Shown piece after piece: positions 50,357 through 58,617 of a stretch of 59,835 bases of DNA (its first letter is position 1; each line of letters starts with the position of its first letter). The stretch covers positions 1-59,835 of the forward strand of contig JAFGLV010000093.1 in assembly GCA_016927855.1 (NCBI GenBank), in the 5' to 3' direction. The notes beneath the pieces are model-generated. The model saw only the letters and a program-made list of their open reading frames with translations. It was not told where the DNA came from and did no database searches. The translations under genes and the position numbers were made by a program. The DNA is from Sedimentisphaerales bacterium. GTDB lineage: Bacteria; Planctomycetota; Phycisphaerae; Sedimentisphaerales; Anaerobacaceae.

Positions 50357-50774
50357 CAGTCAAGGAGAACAGTGAGTTCCATGGTGGGAGCCTGCTACGT
50401 TTGGATGCCCCGTAACCGGCTCGAATTCGACCATCCAGGCCGCCGGGAGCCGGGCTGCAGCCCGATTCCCGCGTGCCTTCATTACTATGGACGCCACAAG
50501 CACCCGGATGTTACAACGTTTCCTGAGATTATTTGACGGATTGATCCCCTGGGTGAAACTTGGAGAATCGCCCCTTGACGGGTCCGGAGATTGCCGGTAT
50601 CCTCTAGCCTTTTCCCGATGCGGGAGAAGTACGGCTGCGCTGCGTGTGCCGGTCGACACCCTCCAGTAGGCTCGACCTTGGCCCGTGCAGTCCCGGCGGA
50701 GTCCGATCGCAGGGCGCCGGCGGGGCCAAACCGGCAAGATGTATTGGAATAGTAGGTAGAAGGAGAAGTGCTCA
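50357..50774. other. Unassigned 418-base region; possible minus-strand RNA and the eno promoter
   Basis: No protein frame is convincing. It contains the palindrome GGGAGCCGGGCTGCAGCCCG followed by ATTCCCG (about 50445-50470), other GC-rich stems, and a strong AGAAGGAGAAG ribosome site just before the enolase fusion gene. I checked for tRNA, SRP, tmRNA and RNase P signatures by eye and did not find them. Confidence 0.4.
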
Positions 50775-53483
50775 ATGGCTCAAATCGACAAATCTGGGGC
50801 AGACATGAACAGGGAAAGGCGCCGCTGCCGAGTCGCGACCGCGACCATGGGCCCGGCAGGCTATCTGGAGCGCGGCTGGGTCATCGCCAACCACAAGCTC
50901 GTCTCCTTCCACGCCGCCTTCATCTCATCGGTACTCAGCCTTCCGGCAGCGGAGTTGGCGAAAGCCGCAGCCGACCCCGACGTGAACATCAAGCTCAGAG
51001 TCCTGAGGTTCATGTTCGCAAGTTGGGAAACGGTGGTCTCCCTCGTCATCCTCTACTTGTCGTGGCACATCGCCATCGCGATCCACGAGATGGGGCACTT
51101 CCTGACCGCCGCCAAGCTGACGGCCTTGAACAAGGATTCGCAGGAAAAGGCCGATGCGGCGCTCCAAAGCGGCGGCAGGGTTGGCCTGTACGCCCAAATG
51201 CTCCTGCTGATTCCCTGGGGCAAATTCTACGGTGTCAGGAAGGAGAACGGAAACTTCGCTCCGGACGCACCGTACAACCTCGCCGTGGCGGCCTCGGCTC
51301 CCATCTGGAGTGGATACCTGGCTTTGGTCTGTCTGCCGGTTGCGGGCCTGTGCATCCTGATCGGATTGGTGGCCGGTCAGGATTGGCTGATCTACATCGG
51401 CCGTTTCTTCCTGGCGCCGGGCTGCGTCGGTCTGCTGGACCGGCTGCTGGCCGACCCCGGCAAACTCAGAGAGTTCCGCAACCGCGAGAAGATGGCGGCC
51501 GAGCAAGCGGCCCGTGCCGCCGCGGCTGCTTCCAAGGAGAGCTGGATGGTCCAGGTTGCGCAGGTTAAGCAGAAGCTGCTGACAACGCGCATGCAGTCCG
51601 TCACGCTGAAGGATGGAAGCCGGGTGGCTGCTCCCTGGCAATTCCGAAACTGCGCCATGGGCGGACGGCACACCGAAAAAGAGTACCCCGAGAGCAACAT
51701 CTCCATGCAGGAAAGCATGTTCATGCCGCTCTCACCCAAGACCTACGAAGACGCGCAGGAAATGACCGTGAAGCTCCAGTACCGGCTCAAGGAGATCATC
51801 GAGTCAGCCCCGGGTGCCAAGGTCATGGGCGTCGGCCTCGAAGGCGGCATTGCTCCGTACATCGACAAAGAGCCGCAAGACCAGGTGCCCGAGCAGCGGA
51901 TGTGGCGCTTTATGAAGCAGGCCATTCTCGATTGCGAGTACGTTCCGGGCGTCGATGTCGCCATCGCGTTGGATCCGGCCTGTTCCGAGCTCGAAAATGC
52001 GTACCGTGACGAGCGCGGCGAGCCCGATTCCGCCGGCATGTACCGTTTCTGGCGCGACAAGAGCAAAGTCGAGATGAGCCGCGACCAGATTCTTGACCTC
52101 TTCAAGCAGGCGATGGACCAAGGCATCCCGGTCCTCTCGATCGAAGACGGCTTCGGCGAGCGCGACCATGAGGGTTGGAAGAACCTGGTCAAAGAGCTGG
52201 GCGACAAGGTCTTTGTCATCGGTGACGATTTGGTTACCACGAAGGACACGACCATCGAGACTTGTGCCAAGAACGGCGAAATCAACGCGTCTCTCATTAA
52301 AGCCAACCAGATCGGCACGCTCTCCGAGACGGTGCTAGCCATGCTGACCTCGCTGGCCTACGGCGCCGAACTGGTGATTTCGCACCGGTCCAAGTCGCCG
52401 AACGACCCGTTCGAGGCGGAAATCGGCACCGCGATGAACGCTCTGGGTGTCAAGTGCGGCGGCGGCGCCAATACCGAGCGGCTTCAGAAGTACGGTCGCG
52501 TCATGGAAATCCTCGCGCTGGCGCGCGCCAGTCAGAGAGAGATAACCGATAAGGAGCGCAAAGAGGTCGAAGCGAATGTCAAGGAGCTGGTTGGCATTCT
52601 CACCGGCAAGAACGACGTCGCCATTTCTCCCAAGGCCGGCGAGATCGATATCACCAGCCTGCTGATCAAGATGCTGGCGATCGAGGCCGTCAGCGGCACT
52701 GAGGAGGCCACCAACGCCGGTATTCCCTCGGCGGCGGCTACGCTGTTCCTCGGCCGCAGCGGCATCATCCGCTACAAAGGCTCGACACCGCTGGGAACCA
52801 GCGCCGGTGAGGATGAAGCCATCCACTACGTCGATAGCATCATTGAGAAGTCCGAGACGACCAAGAAGTACTCCGATCTCTTCAAAGATGCCGGCGACGG
52901 GACGCTCCGCTTCAAGAAGGATGTGAATGCTCAGGTCGTCAAGAGCAAGAATGACGAGAAGCTGGCGGCTCTTTGGAGGAAATCGCGACGCTACGATGGC
53001 AAGGGCTGCATGGATGCCGTCCAGCACATTGAGACGGTCCTGGCCAACGCCTTCGTTGGTAAGAAGCTCGGAACGCTGGGATCGGTGCTCGATACGGACA
53101 AGGCCCTGTTGGGCCTGGAGCTGGAGCAAGCGATCAGCATGGGGCGCATCGGCAAGGATGCTTCGGGTCCCGAGAAGATTCAGGCCATGCAGCGCAAGGG
53201 CGTCCTGGGTATGAACGCCATCTTGTCGATGTCCCTGGCGCTGGGCCGGGCCGTGGCCGCTGCCGACGGCAAGGAGCTATGGCAACTCATCCGTGCCGTG
53301 GCCAGCGACGCGATGGCCGGGTTCATCGAGGCCAATGCCAAGGGCAAGAAGAGCGCGGACTTGAAGAAGATCGATTTCGATGAGTTGCAGAAGCTGTTCC
53401 GTGAGACTTCGACGGCCGCGATCAAGGACGGCAAGAATATCACGGAGCTGCTGCGAGCCCAGTTGCCCGTCTACCCGGTGTAG
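50775..53483 (+). CDS. Membrane M50-like domain fused to a domain-swapped (circularly permuted) enolase
   Basis: 902 residues; GGAGAAG lies 7 bases before the ATG. Part 1 (about 75-225) is a membrane domain with IAIAIHEMGHFLTAAK (His104, Glu105, His108), hydrophobic segments near 85-103, 165-200 and 205-220, and LLDRLLADPG as a possible third zinc ligand (Asp222). A charged linker follows (228-280). Part 2 (about 285-585) is the enolase barrel: His299, Glu313 (MQES), Glu356 (GLEGG), Asp400, Glu457 (SIEDGF), Asp485 (VIGDDL), Lys509 (LIKANQIGTLSET), His537-Arg538-Ser539, Lys560. Part 3 (about 620-902) is the normally N-terminal domain: TPLGTSAGEDEA places Ser676 at the mobile-loop serine, then DGKGCMDAVQ and LGMNAILSMSLALGRA, ending LPVYPV where a normal enolase would enter the barrel. 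Predicted 2-phosphoglycerate hydratase, possibly membrane-bound. Confidence 0.85.
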   Translation: MAQIDKSGADMNRERRRCRVATATMGPAGYLERGWVIANHKLVSFHAAFISSVLSLPAAELAKAAADPDVNIKLRVLRFMFASWETVVSLVILYLSWHIAIAIHEMGHFLTAAKLTALNKDSQEKADAALQSGGRVGLYAQMLLLIPWGKFYGVRKENGNFAPDAPYNLAVAASAPIWSGYLALVCLPVAGLCILIGLVAGQDWLIYIGRFFLAPGCVGLLDRLLADPGKLREFRNREKMAAEQAARAAAAASKESWMVQVAQVKQKLLTTRMQSVTLKDGSRVAAPWQFRNCAMGGRHTEKEYPESNISMQESMFMPLSPKTYEDAQEMTVKLQYRLKEIIESAPGAKVMGVGLEGGIAPYIDKEPQDQVPEQRMWRFMKQAILDCEYVPGVDVAIALDPACSELENAYRDERGEPDSAGMYRFWRDKSKVEMSRDQILDLFKQAMDQGIPVLSIEDGFGERDHEGWKNLVKELGDKVFVIGDDLVTTKDTTIETCAKNGEINASLIKANQIGTLSETVLAMLTSLAYGAELVISHRSKSPNDPFEAEIGTAMNALGVKCGGGANTERLQKYGRVMEILALARASQREITDKERKEVEANVKELVGILTGKNDVAISPKAGEIDITSLLIKMLAIEAVSGTEEATNAGIPSAAATLFLGRSGIIRYKGSTPLGTSAGEDEAIHYVDSIIEKSETTKKYSDLFKDAGDGTLRFKKDVNAQVVKSKNDEKLAALWRKSRRYDGKGCMDAVQHIETVLANAFVGKKLGTLGSVLDTDKALLGLELEQAISMGRIGKDASGPEKIQAMQRKGVLGMNAILSMSLALGRAVAAADGKELWQLIRAVASDAMAGFIEANAKGKKSADLKKIDFDELQKLFRETSTAAIKDGKNITELLRAQLPVYPV

Positions 53484-53557
53484 TTTTTGGATTGCAGATT
53501 GATGATGGCGGATTGCGGATTGGCCCCTTGGTGCTGATCCGCAATCCGCATTTCATT
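53484..53557. repeat. GGATTGCGGATT / AATCCGCAATCC repeat after the enolase fusion gene
   Basis: GATTGATGATGGCGGATTGC and GATCCGCAATCCGCATTTC form an imperfect palindrome directly after the stop codon. Same family as 42296-42376; a half copy (CAGCAATCCGCAATCGCGG) lies near 53727. Confidence 0.7.
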
Positions 53558-53750
53558 TGGGGCCGGAAACGTTCCAGCGGAATCCTCGCGGTTGCCGATA
53601 TGCGAAATAGGTTGCAGAATATCGTGCTGTGTACGTGGGCGTGAATCGCGAGTGTATCGGCGGATTGGAGCCGGGTCTCGAATCCGCTATCCTGTCATCC
53701 TTAGCGAAGTCGAAGGACCGAAATCAGCAATCCGCAATCGCGGTCGGGTC

Positions 53751-54239
53751 ATGCAGAAGAGCCAGGCCATCTTGCACTTTCTTCTCTTCGTGCTGTTCTT
53801 CAGCGCCGGCGCCGTCGCGTTGGGAGACGCCGTCCTCAGCGACGACCTGATCCGCTACTGCCGCAACAAGCAACTGCTCGGCGAGGCGCAGCGTACCATC
53901 GAGCGCCTCGAATCGCTCAACCGGGAATACGATGCGCTGCTGGCGCAGCTTGAGAGTGACCCGAACCTGTTGCGACGGATCGCGCCGGCGACGCTGGGGA
54001 CCGAACCCGCCGACCCCTGCGCCATCTACCCGAGAGCCAAAGCGCGCGAGTTGGCTGTCGCCCGCAAGGCCCTCCTCGAACAGGCCGGCCAGGAATCCGC
54101 CCAGGTGGCCGTCCCCAAGTGGCTCGAACGCTGCAGCGAGCCCCGCCGCAAGATCGCCCTCTTCATTGCCGGTGCCGGCCTCGTCCTGATCTCGCTGGTC
54201 TTCTTCACGTCCGACGCCTCCTCTCGCCGGAGCAAGTGA
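53751..54239 (+). CDS. Coiled-coil protein with two membrane helices
   Basis: 162 residues from MQKSQAILHFLLFVLFF; upstream codons are repeat-derived. Helix 1 (about 6-27), a coiled coil (about 35-75: YCRNKQLLGEAQRTIERLESLNREYDALLAQLESDPNLLRRIAPATLG) and a second hydrophobic helix near the end (IALFIAGAGLVLISLVFF). The coiled coil with L-x-x-x-N-R-E-Y-x-x-L followed by DPNLxxRIAPxxLG resembles the DivIC/FtsB septum protein pattern, but the second helix and C-terminal part differ. Divisome link is a suggestion only. Confidence 0.6.
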   Translation: MQKSQAILHFLLFVLFFSAGAVALGDAVLSDDLIRYCRNKQLLGEAQRTIERLESLNREYDALLAQLESDPNLLRRIAPATLGTEPADPCAIYPRAKARELAVARKALLEQAGQESAQVAVPKWLERCSEPRRKIALFIAGAGLVLISLVFFTSDASSRRSK

Positions 54240-54264
54240 CCTCAGCCTGTCATCGGCAGCGCCG

Positions 54265-56433
54265 TCAGACTTGAGCGGCCAGAGCGACCTTCAACGTCAC
54301 GCCACTGGGCTGAGCGCTGCGAATCTCCACGAAGCCGTCATGAGCTTCCGCGAAACGTTTTACCAGTGCCAGACCCAATCCGGTGCCCGTGGTCTGAGCT
54401 GAGTTTGAAGTGTCAAGCTTGGAGTTTGAAGTTGGAGGAGCCTCTTTGGACTTCAAACTTGAAAATTGACACTTGCCACTCTCTACGCGATAGAACTGCT
54501 CGAAGACCTTCTTGCGCTGACGGTTCGGAATGCCCGGTCCGTGGTCTTCCACCTCGATGACGGTGTAACGTCCCTCGCGCCGGGTTCGCAGCAGGATCGT
54601 CTTGTCCTGTGCCGCGTGGGCGTACTTGACGGCATTGTCGATCAGGTTGACCACGATCTGGGTGACGGCGTCCTTGTCGAACGGCGTCTCGCCCAGCGGC
54701 GCGAGATCGGTCTCGATCGCGAACCCGTGCTGCTCCGCGTACGGCCGCATCATCGCGATTACTTCCGTGACGCAGGCATTCACGTCCCCAAGCTGGAACG
54801 CATACTTCTTGCGACCTTTCTGAATCCGCGAGAAATCCAGTACGTTCTCCACCAGTCGGCTCAGCCGCTCGCTCTCGGCTCGCATGCTCCGGTAGTACTC
54901 GCTCAGCTTCTCCGTGGACTTGACCCAGCCTTTTTCCAGCATCTCCGAGTACATGCGGATCGACGTCAACGGTGTCCTCAGCTCGTGCGACACCGCGGAA
55001 ATGAAGTCGTCCTTCTTCTGGGCCAGTTGCGCCTGGGCCCGCACATTGTGCCACAGACTCCCCAGCGCCAGCGCCACTGCCACCGCCACGACAGCAATGA
55101 TGCCCAGGTAGACGCGCTGCAACCCGGCAATGCGCTTCGTGATCCACCCCGGATCGATCTCTCGCAGCGCCAAGACCAGATCGCCAAAGCCGAAATCCAA
55201 AATGGCTGTGTAGACCGTGTCGCGGGCATCTTGCCCGCGCTGTGTCGAAGGCGTCTCGCCTTCGAATCGCGGGTGGGACGCCCGCGACACTTGAGGCAGG
55301 TCGAAGTCCATGCCTTCGCGCATGAATCGCGTCGCTGACTCCCGTACCTCCTCCACGAGCCGTGCCTCGTCGAGTTGGAATCCCTGGAGCAGGTGGCTGT
55401 CCTCGATCTGCACGTGACGCAGGAGAAAGACCTGGCCGCCGAAGATGGACGGTCTGCTGCCGTCACCCGGCACCGGGACGTAAAAGAACGGCTCGATGCG
55501 AATCTGAACCGTCTCGGAAGGCTCCGCGCGCGGAGGGACCGCGTCCTGAAGGGGCCCCATGGTTTGGGCTTGCTGTTCGGCTTGTGTCAGGACAGGTTCC
55601 GGCTGTGGCCGCGCCTGCTGTCGATTGAGCGGCCGCGCGTCGACAGGCTGTGCCTGCTGCGCCGAGGTCTCTCCCGCTTGAGGCAAGCTGGAGCGCGCGC
55701 GGGGTTGTTCGGGCTTGGGCGGCTCATTCAGTATCTTGTTGGACATGGCGATCTGACGCTGTTGCGTGATGATCTGCGATCGTTGGGAGTCCTGGTTGAG
55801 AATGCCCATGTCGTAGTTGGCGCCGCGCGCGGACTTGGCGCCTTTGCTCAGGCCCATGTCCTGCATCTGGACCTCGGTGTTCTCCGCTGCCTGCGCGTAT
55901 CGTCGCGCCTCATTCTCACGCAGCGCCTGTGCCGTGACCTCCTGCAACCGCAGGGCGCCCGAAGGCGAAGTGACCGAGGGCAGCAGATTGTCCTTGATGT
56001 TGGTTTCGATCCGTTCGATCTGCTTCGCGACTTCAGCAGCCTGTACCGGCGCTTGCGCTTGTGCGTGGCCGGAGTAAGGCGTGACGATGCGCCCCCCCGG
56101 CTCGACCTGGAAATAGCCGTACGCAAAACCGTTGGAAAACTGGTCGTTCAAAGGTGAGCGCAATACCGGCAGTTGTTGCTGGGCCGTGACGACGTTCTCG
56201 GGTACGTAATAATAGAAATAGTCGGTATACTTGCGCTGCTGTTCGGCCGCGATGAAATCGTCGAGCTTACGCTTGACGTCCTCGCGGATCTGCTCGGCCA
56301 CCTCCGCGAATTCGCCCAGCCGCACGCCTTCGAGCCCCTGCGCCCACTTGGTGACCGCATGATGTCCCAGCGCGCTCAGCGCGCCGAGCGCTGCGACGAT
56401 GATAACGGTCAAGATGACGAGTCGTCGGTACAT
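54265..56433 (-). CDS. Sensor histidine kinase with large periplasmic domain
   Basis: 722 residues. Membrane helix 1 (LVILTVIIVAALGALSALGHHAV), a periplasmic region of about 400 residues rich in Gln/Ala/Pro with long helices, helix 2 (VYLGIIAVVAVAVALALGSLW), then HisKA (KKDDFISAVSHELRTPLTSIRMYSEML, phospho-acceptor His) and HATPase (N box NLIDNAVKYAH, G1 DHGPGIPN, F box FEQFYRVESG, G2 GTGLGLALVKRF). Two repeats interrupt it in frame: about residues 381-406 (SHPRFEGETPSTQRGQDARD) and about 653-676 in the ATP lid (SSLKSKEAPPTSNSKLDTSN). Boxes remain intact, so it may still work. Last gene of the RR/HEAT/HK operon. Confidence 0.9.
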   Translation of the reverse strand: MYRRLVILTVIIVAALGALSALGHHAVTKWAQGLEGVRLGEFAEVAEQIREDVKRKLDDFIAAEQQRKYTDYFYYYVPENVVTAQQQLPVLRSPLNDQFSNGFAYGYFQVEPGGRIVTPYSGHAQAQAPVQAAEVAKQIERIETNIKDNLLPSVTSPSGALRLQEVTAQALRENEARRYAQAAENTEVQMQDMGLSKGAKSARGANYDMGILNQDSQRSQIITQQRQIAMSNKILNEPPKPEQPRARSSLPQAGETSAQQAQPVDARPLNRQQARPQPEPVLTQAEQQAQTMGPLQDAVPPRAEPSETVQIRIEPFFYVPVPGDGSRPSIFGGQVFLLRHVQIEDSHLLQGFQLDEARLVEEVRESATRFMREGMDFDLPQVSRASHPRFEGETPSTQRGQDARDTVYTAILDFGFGDLVLALREIDPGWITKRIAGLQRVYLGIIAVVAVAVALALGSLWHNVRAQAQLAQKKDDFISAVSHELRTPLTSIRMYSEMLEKGWVKSTEKLSEYYRSMRAESERLSRLVENVLDFSRIQKGRKKYAFQLGDVNACVTEVIAMMRPYAEQHGFAIETDLAPLGETPFDKDAVTQIVVNLIDNAVKYAHAAQDKTILLRTRREGRYTVIEVEDHGPGIPNRQRKKVFEQFYRVESGKCQFSSLKSKEAPPTSNSKLDTSNSAQTTGTGLGLALVKRFAEAHDGFVEIRSAQPSGVTLKVALAAQV
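54408..54474. repeat. AAGTGTCAA...TTGACACTT element in the kinase ATP lid
   Basis: Perfect 9-base ends AAGTGTCAA and TTGACACTT with inner GGAGTTTGAAGTTGGAGGAG and TTGGACTTCAAACTTG. 67 bases. It falls between the F and G2 boxes of the kinase. Confidence 0.8.
55217..55290. repeat. GTGTCGCGGG...CCCGCGACAC element in the kinase sensor domain
   Basis: Perfect 10-base ends GTGTCGCGGG and CCCGCGACAC with inner GTCGAAGGCGTCTCGCCTTC. 74 bases. Same family as in the thi leader and in the CHASE2 cyclase gene. Confidence 0.85.
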
Positions 56434-56442
56434 CTCAGTCGG

Positions 56443-57621
56443 TCAATTCACTTCCGAACTCGCGATTTCTGTCAGTGCGAACGCCGCGAATGCCTGGATG
56501 GTCGGGTCGCTGTCCTGCTGACGTGCGCGCAGAGAGGGTACGACCTCGCTGTCGCCAAGCGCCGCCAGGCGCTTCAGGCGCGCAATCGCGTCGGAACGAA
56601 GCGCCGCGTTCGGACAGCAAGCGGCGGCCGCAAGCTCTTCACAGGATCCCGGCGCACGATCATAGTCCTCCCACCTGGTCTCTTCGGTCTGCACGCCGGC
56701 CCGGTTGAGGATGGCGTTGACCGCTCGCGCTGCGGAGTGCCGCACCTCGAACTTGTCGCGACCGACGCCGAAACGCTCTATCACCAGGAGAGGTTCGAGC
56801 GCCGTCTCATCTCCATAACGTCCAAGTCCCCGGATGGCGTCATCGAGGCACGAGGCGTCCTCCAGATGTCTGATCAGAATTACGACGAGTTCTTCGGCGC
56901 CCACGACATCGGGACCGAGCCTGGTCAGGCCTTGCAGCGCGTACCTTCGCACGGTGCCTGATTCATCGTCGAGCGCGCGCAAGAGAGCGTCCTTTGCCCG
57001 ACCATCGGCCACCTCGCTCAGGACCCCGACCACATTGCGCCTCAGCCACTCGTCGTCACTGTCGAGCAACGGCACCGGAGGTTCGATCGCGCCTGGACCC
57101 ATCTTGCGCAGCGATTCCCGCGCCAGGGCCGCATCGCTCGTGCTTCGATACGCATCGCTCATTCTCGACGCGATTGCAGGCACGGCGCCCGACCCCAACG
57201 CAGCCAGCCTTTCTACGAGACCGGCGTGTCGGATGCGGTAGTCTGTTCGTCCCTGCTCGTCCAGAGGGCGAGCGCCCAGGTCGAGCAACGCCTCGACAAG
57301 CTCTTGACGGTCCTTCGCGGTTGTCTCAAGAAGATACTCGTATTGGGCATGCTCGCTCGTTACTCTCGCTTGCGCCTGCGGGGCGGTCGCCCTTGCGTAC
57401 ACCTTAGCGAATTCGTCATCTGGAGCCGTCAGAAGATACTCGCGGGATCGTTGCTCGGTCTGTGCCGTCAGCTCCTCGGCTTGCGCGAATACTCCTTGGA
57501 CCTGCATCCACAGAGGGTCGTCAAGTCCGGCCGCAGCGTTTTCAGCCGCTCCCGCTCCTGATTGAACTGCCAGCAGGGCGACCACCTGCAAGAATATCGA
57601 TAGCTTCACTCCAGCATTCAT
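56443..57621 (-). CDS. Exported HEAT-repeat protein
   Basis: 392 residues with a signal peptide (LSIFLQVVALLAVQSGAGAA). A helical N-terminal segment (AEELTAQTEQRSREYLLTAPDDEFAKVYARATA) is followed by about six HEAT/PBS-type repeats (VPAIASRMSDAYRSTSDAALARESLRKMGPGAI; DDEWLRRNVVGVLSEVADGRAKDALLRALDDESGTVRRYALQGLTRLGPD; and others). Such proteins are binding scaffolds. It stands between the response regulator and the kinase genes (gaps of 15 and 9 bases), so it probably acts with the kinase sensor domain in the periplasm. Confidence 0.85.
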   Translation of the reverse strand: MNAGVKLSIFLQVVALLAVQSGAGAAENAAAGLDDPLWMQVQGVFAQAEELTAQTEQRSREYLLTAPDDEFAKVYARATAPQAQARVTSEHAQYEYLLETTAKDRQELVEALLDLGARPLDEQGRTDYRIRHAGLVERLAALGSGAVPAIASRMSDAYRSTSDAALARESLRKMGPGAIEPPVPLLDSDDEWLRRNVVGVLSEVADGRAKDALLRALDDESGTVRRYALQGLTRLGPDVVGAEELVVILIRHLEDASCLDDAIRGLGRYGDETALEPLLVIERFGVGRDKFEVRHSAARAVNAILNRAGVQTEETRWEDYDRAPGSCEELAAAACCPNAALRSDAIARLKRLAALGDSEVVPSLRARQQDSDPTIQAFAAFALTEIASSEVN

Positions 57622-57636
57622 GCTCCTTCTCCGCCG

Positions 57637-58350
57637 CTACATAGTCCCTTCCTGTTTCCCGCACTCGTATCTGTAGCCGGCGCCGCGCACGGTCTGAATG
57701 ATCTTGGGCTCGGCGCTGTCGGGCTCGATCTTGGCGCGCAGCTTGGCAATGTGCATGTCTACTGTCCGCGTGCCGAGATCGGTGAGGGTATCTTGCCAGA
57801 CCTCGCGGTACAGTTCCTCCCGGCCGACAACGCGGTTGGGATTGGCCGCGAAGTACTGGATGATCCCGGCCTCGCGCTTGCTGATATCGATGTCCCGTCC
57901 GTCACGGGTCGCCTTCAGGGCGGCCATGTCGATGGCTAGGTCTCCGAACGCGAAGGTCTGCCCGACCGCCCGCGCCGGGTCGGTCCGGCGGAGCACCGCG
58001 CGAATCCGCGCGAGCATCTCCTCCAGTGAGAACGGCTTGGTGATGTAATCGTCGGCGCCGAGATCGAGCCCCATGATCTTGTCCTTTTCCTGCCCTTTGG
58101 CGGTGACCATGATGATGGGGGTCTGCACGCCGTCGCGTCGCCAGAGGGTGCACAGCTCCTCGCCGCCGATCTCAGGCAGCATCAGATCGAGCAGGATCAG
58201 GTCGAACACTTCCCGCGCGACCCGCTGCCGCGCCTGCCGCCCATCTGCGGCCTGGCTGACGCGGAAGCCGTGGAATTCGAGGAAATCGGTCAGCGCCGTG
58301 CGGATCGCGGCCTCGTCCTCGACCACCAAAATGTGTGTTTGCTGTTCCAT
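57637..58350 (-). CDS. OmpR-family response regulator
   Basis: 237 residues. Receiver domain: ILVVEDEAAIRTALTDFL (acidic pocket), LILLDLMLPEIGG (phospho-acceptor Asp), IIMVTAKGQEKDKIMGLDLGADDYITKPF (Thr and Lys). C-terminal winged helix: FGDLAIDMAALKATRDGRDIDISKREAGIIQYFAANPNRVVGREELYREVWQD, RTVDMHIAKLRAKIEPD, PKIIQTVRGAGYRYE. First gene of the operon. A TGTAAA direct repeat with 11-base spacing (58399-58415) upstream is a plausible self-binding site. Confidence 0.95.
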   Translation of the reverse strand: MEQQTHILVVEDEAAIRTALTDFLEFHGFRVSQAADGRQARQRVAREVFDLILLDLMLPEIGGEELCTLWRRDGVQTPIIMVTAKGQEKDKIMGLDLGADDYITKPFSLEEMLARIRAVLRRTDPARAVGQTFAFGDLAIDMAALKATRDGRDIDISKREAGIIQYFAANPNRVVGREELYREVWQDTLTDLGTRTVDMHIAKLRAKIEPDSAEPKIIQTVRGAGYRYECGKQEGTM

Positions 58351-58398
58351 AAACGGCCTGTCACATTGAAATTATAGCGTAGAGTCAGCCGGCGGTGC

Positions 58399-58415
58399 TG
58401 TAAATGCCGTGTAAA
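58399..58415. promoter_or_regulatory. TGTAAA direct repeat, candidate response-regulator site
   Basis: TGTAAATGCCGTGTAAA: two TGTAAA units with 11-base periodicity, the spacing typical of OmpR/PhoB-type tandem dimers and similar to half of a Pho box. It lies 49 bases upstream of the response-regulator start codon. Confidence 0.4.
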
Positions 58416-58544
58416 ACCCGCGCCCGGCCGCTTTCGGCCCTCGTTAAAGGGCCGGTGCCCGACAAAATTCCCGCTTTCGGCCCTAAAATCCTTGCATTGG
58501 TCGATAGGTATGCTACCTTCATAGGTTTGCGGCACCGCCCAAGA

Positions 58545-58617
<73 letters not shown>

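Noticed and set aside
50357..50774. Known structured RNA (RNase P, tmRNA, SRP, 6S, tRNA) in the gap before the enolase fusion
   Set aside because: None of the conserved cores I know was found on either strand by eye.
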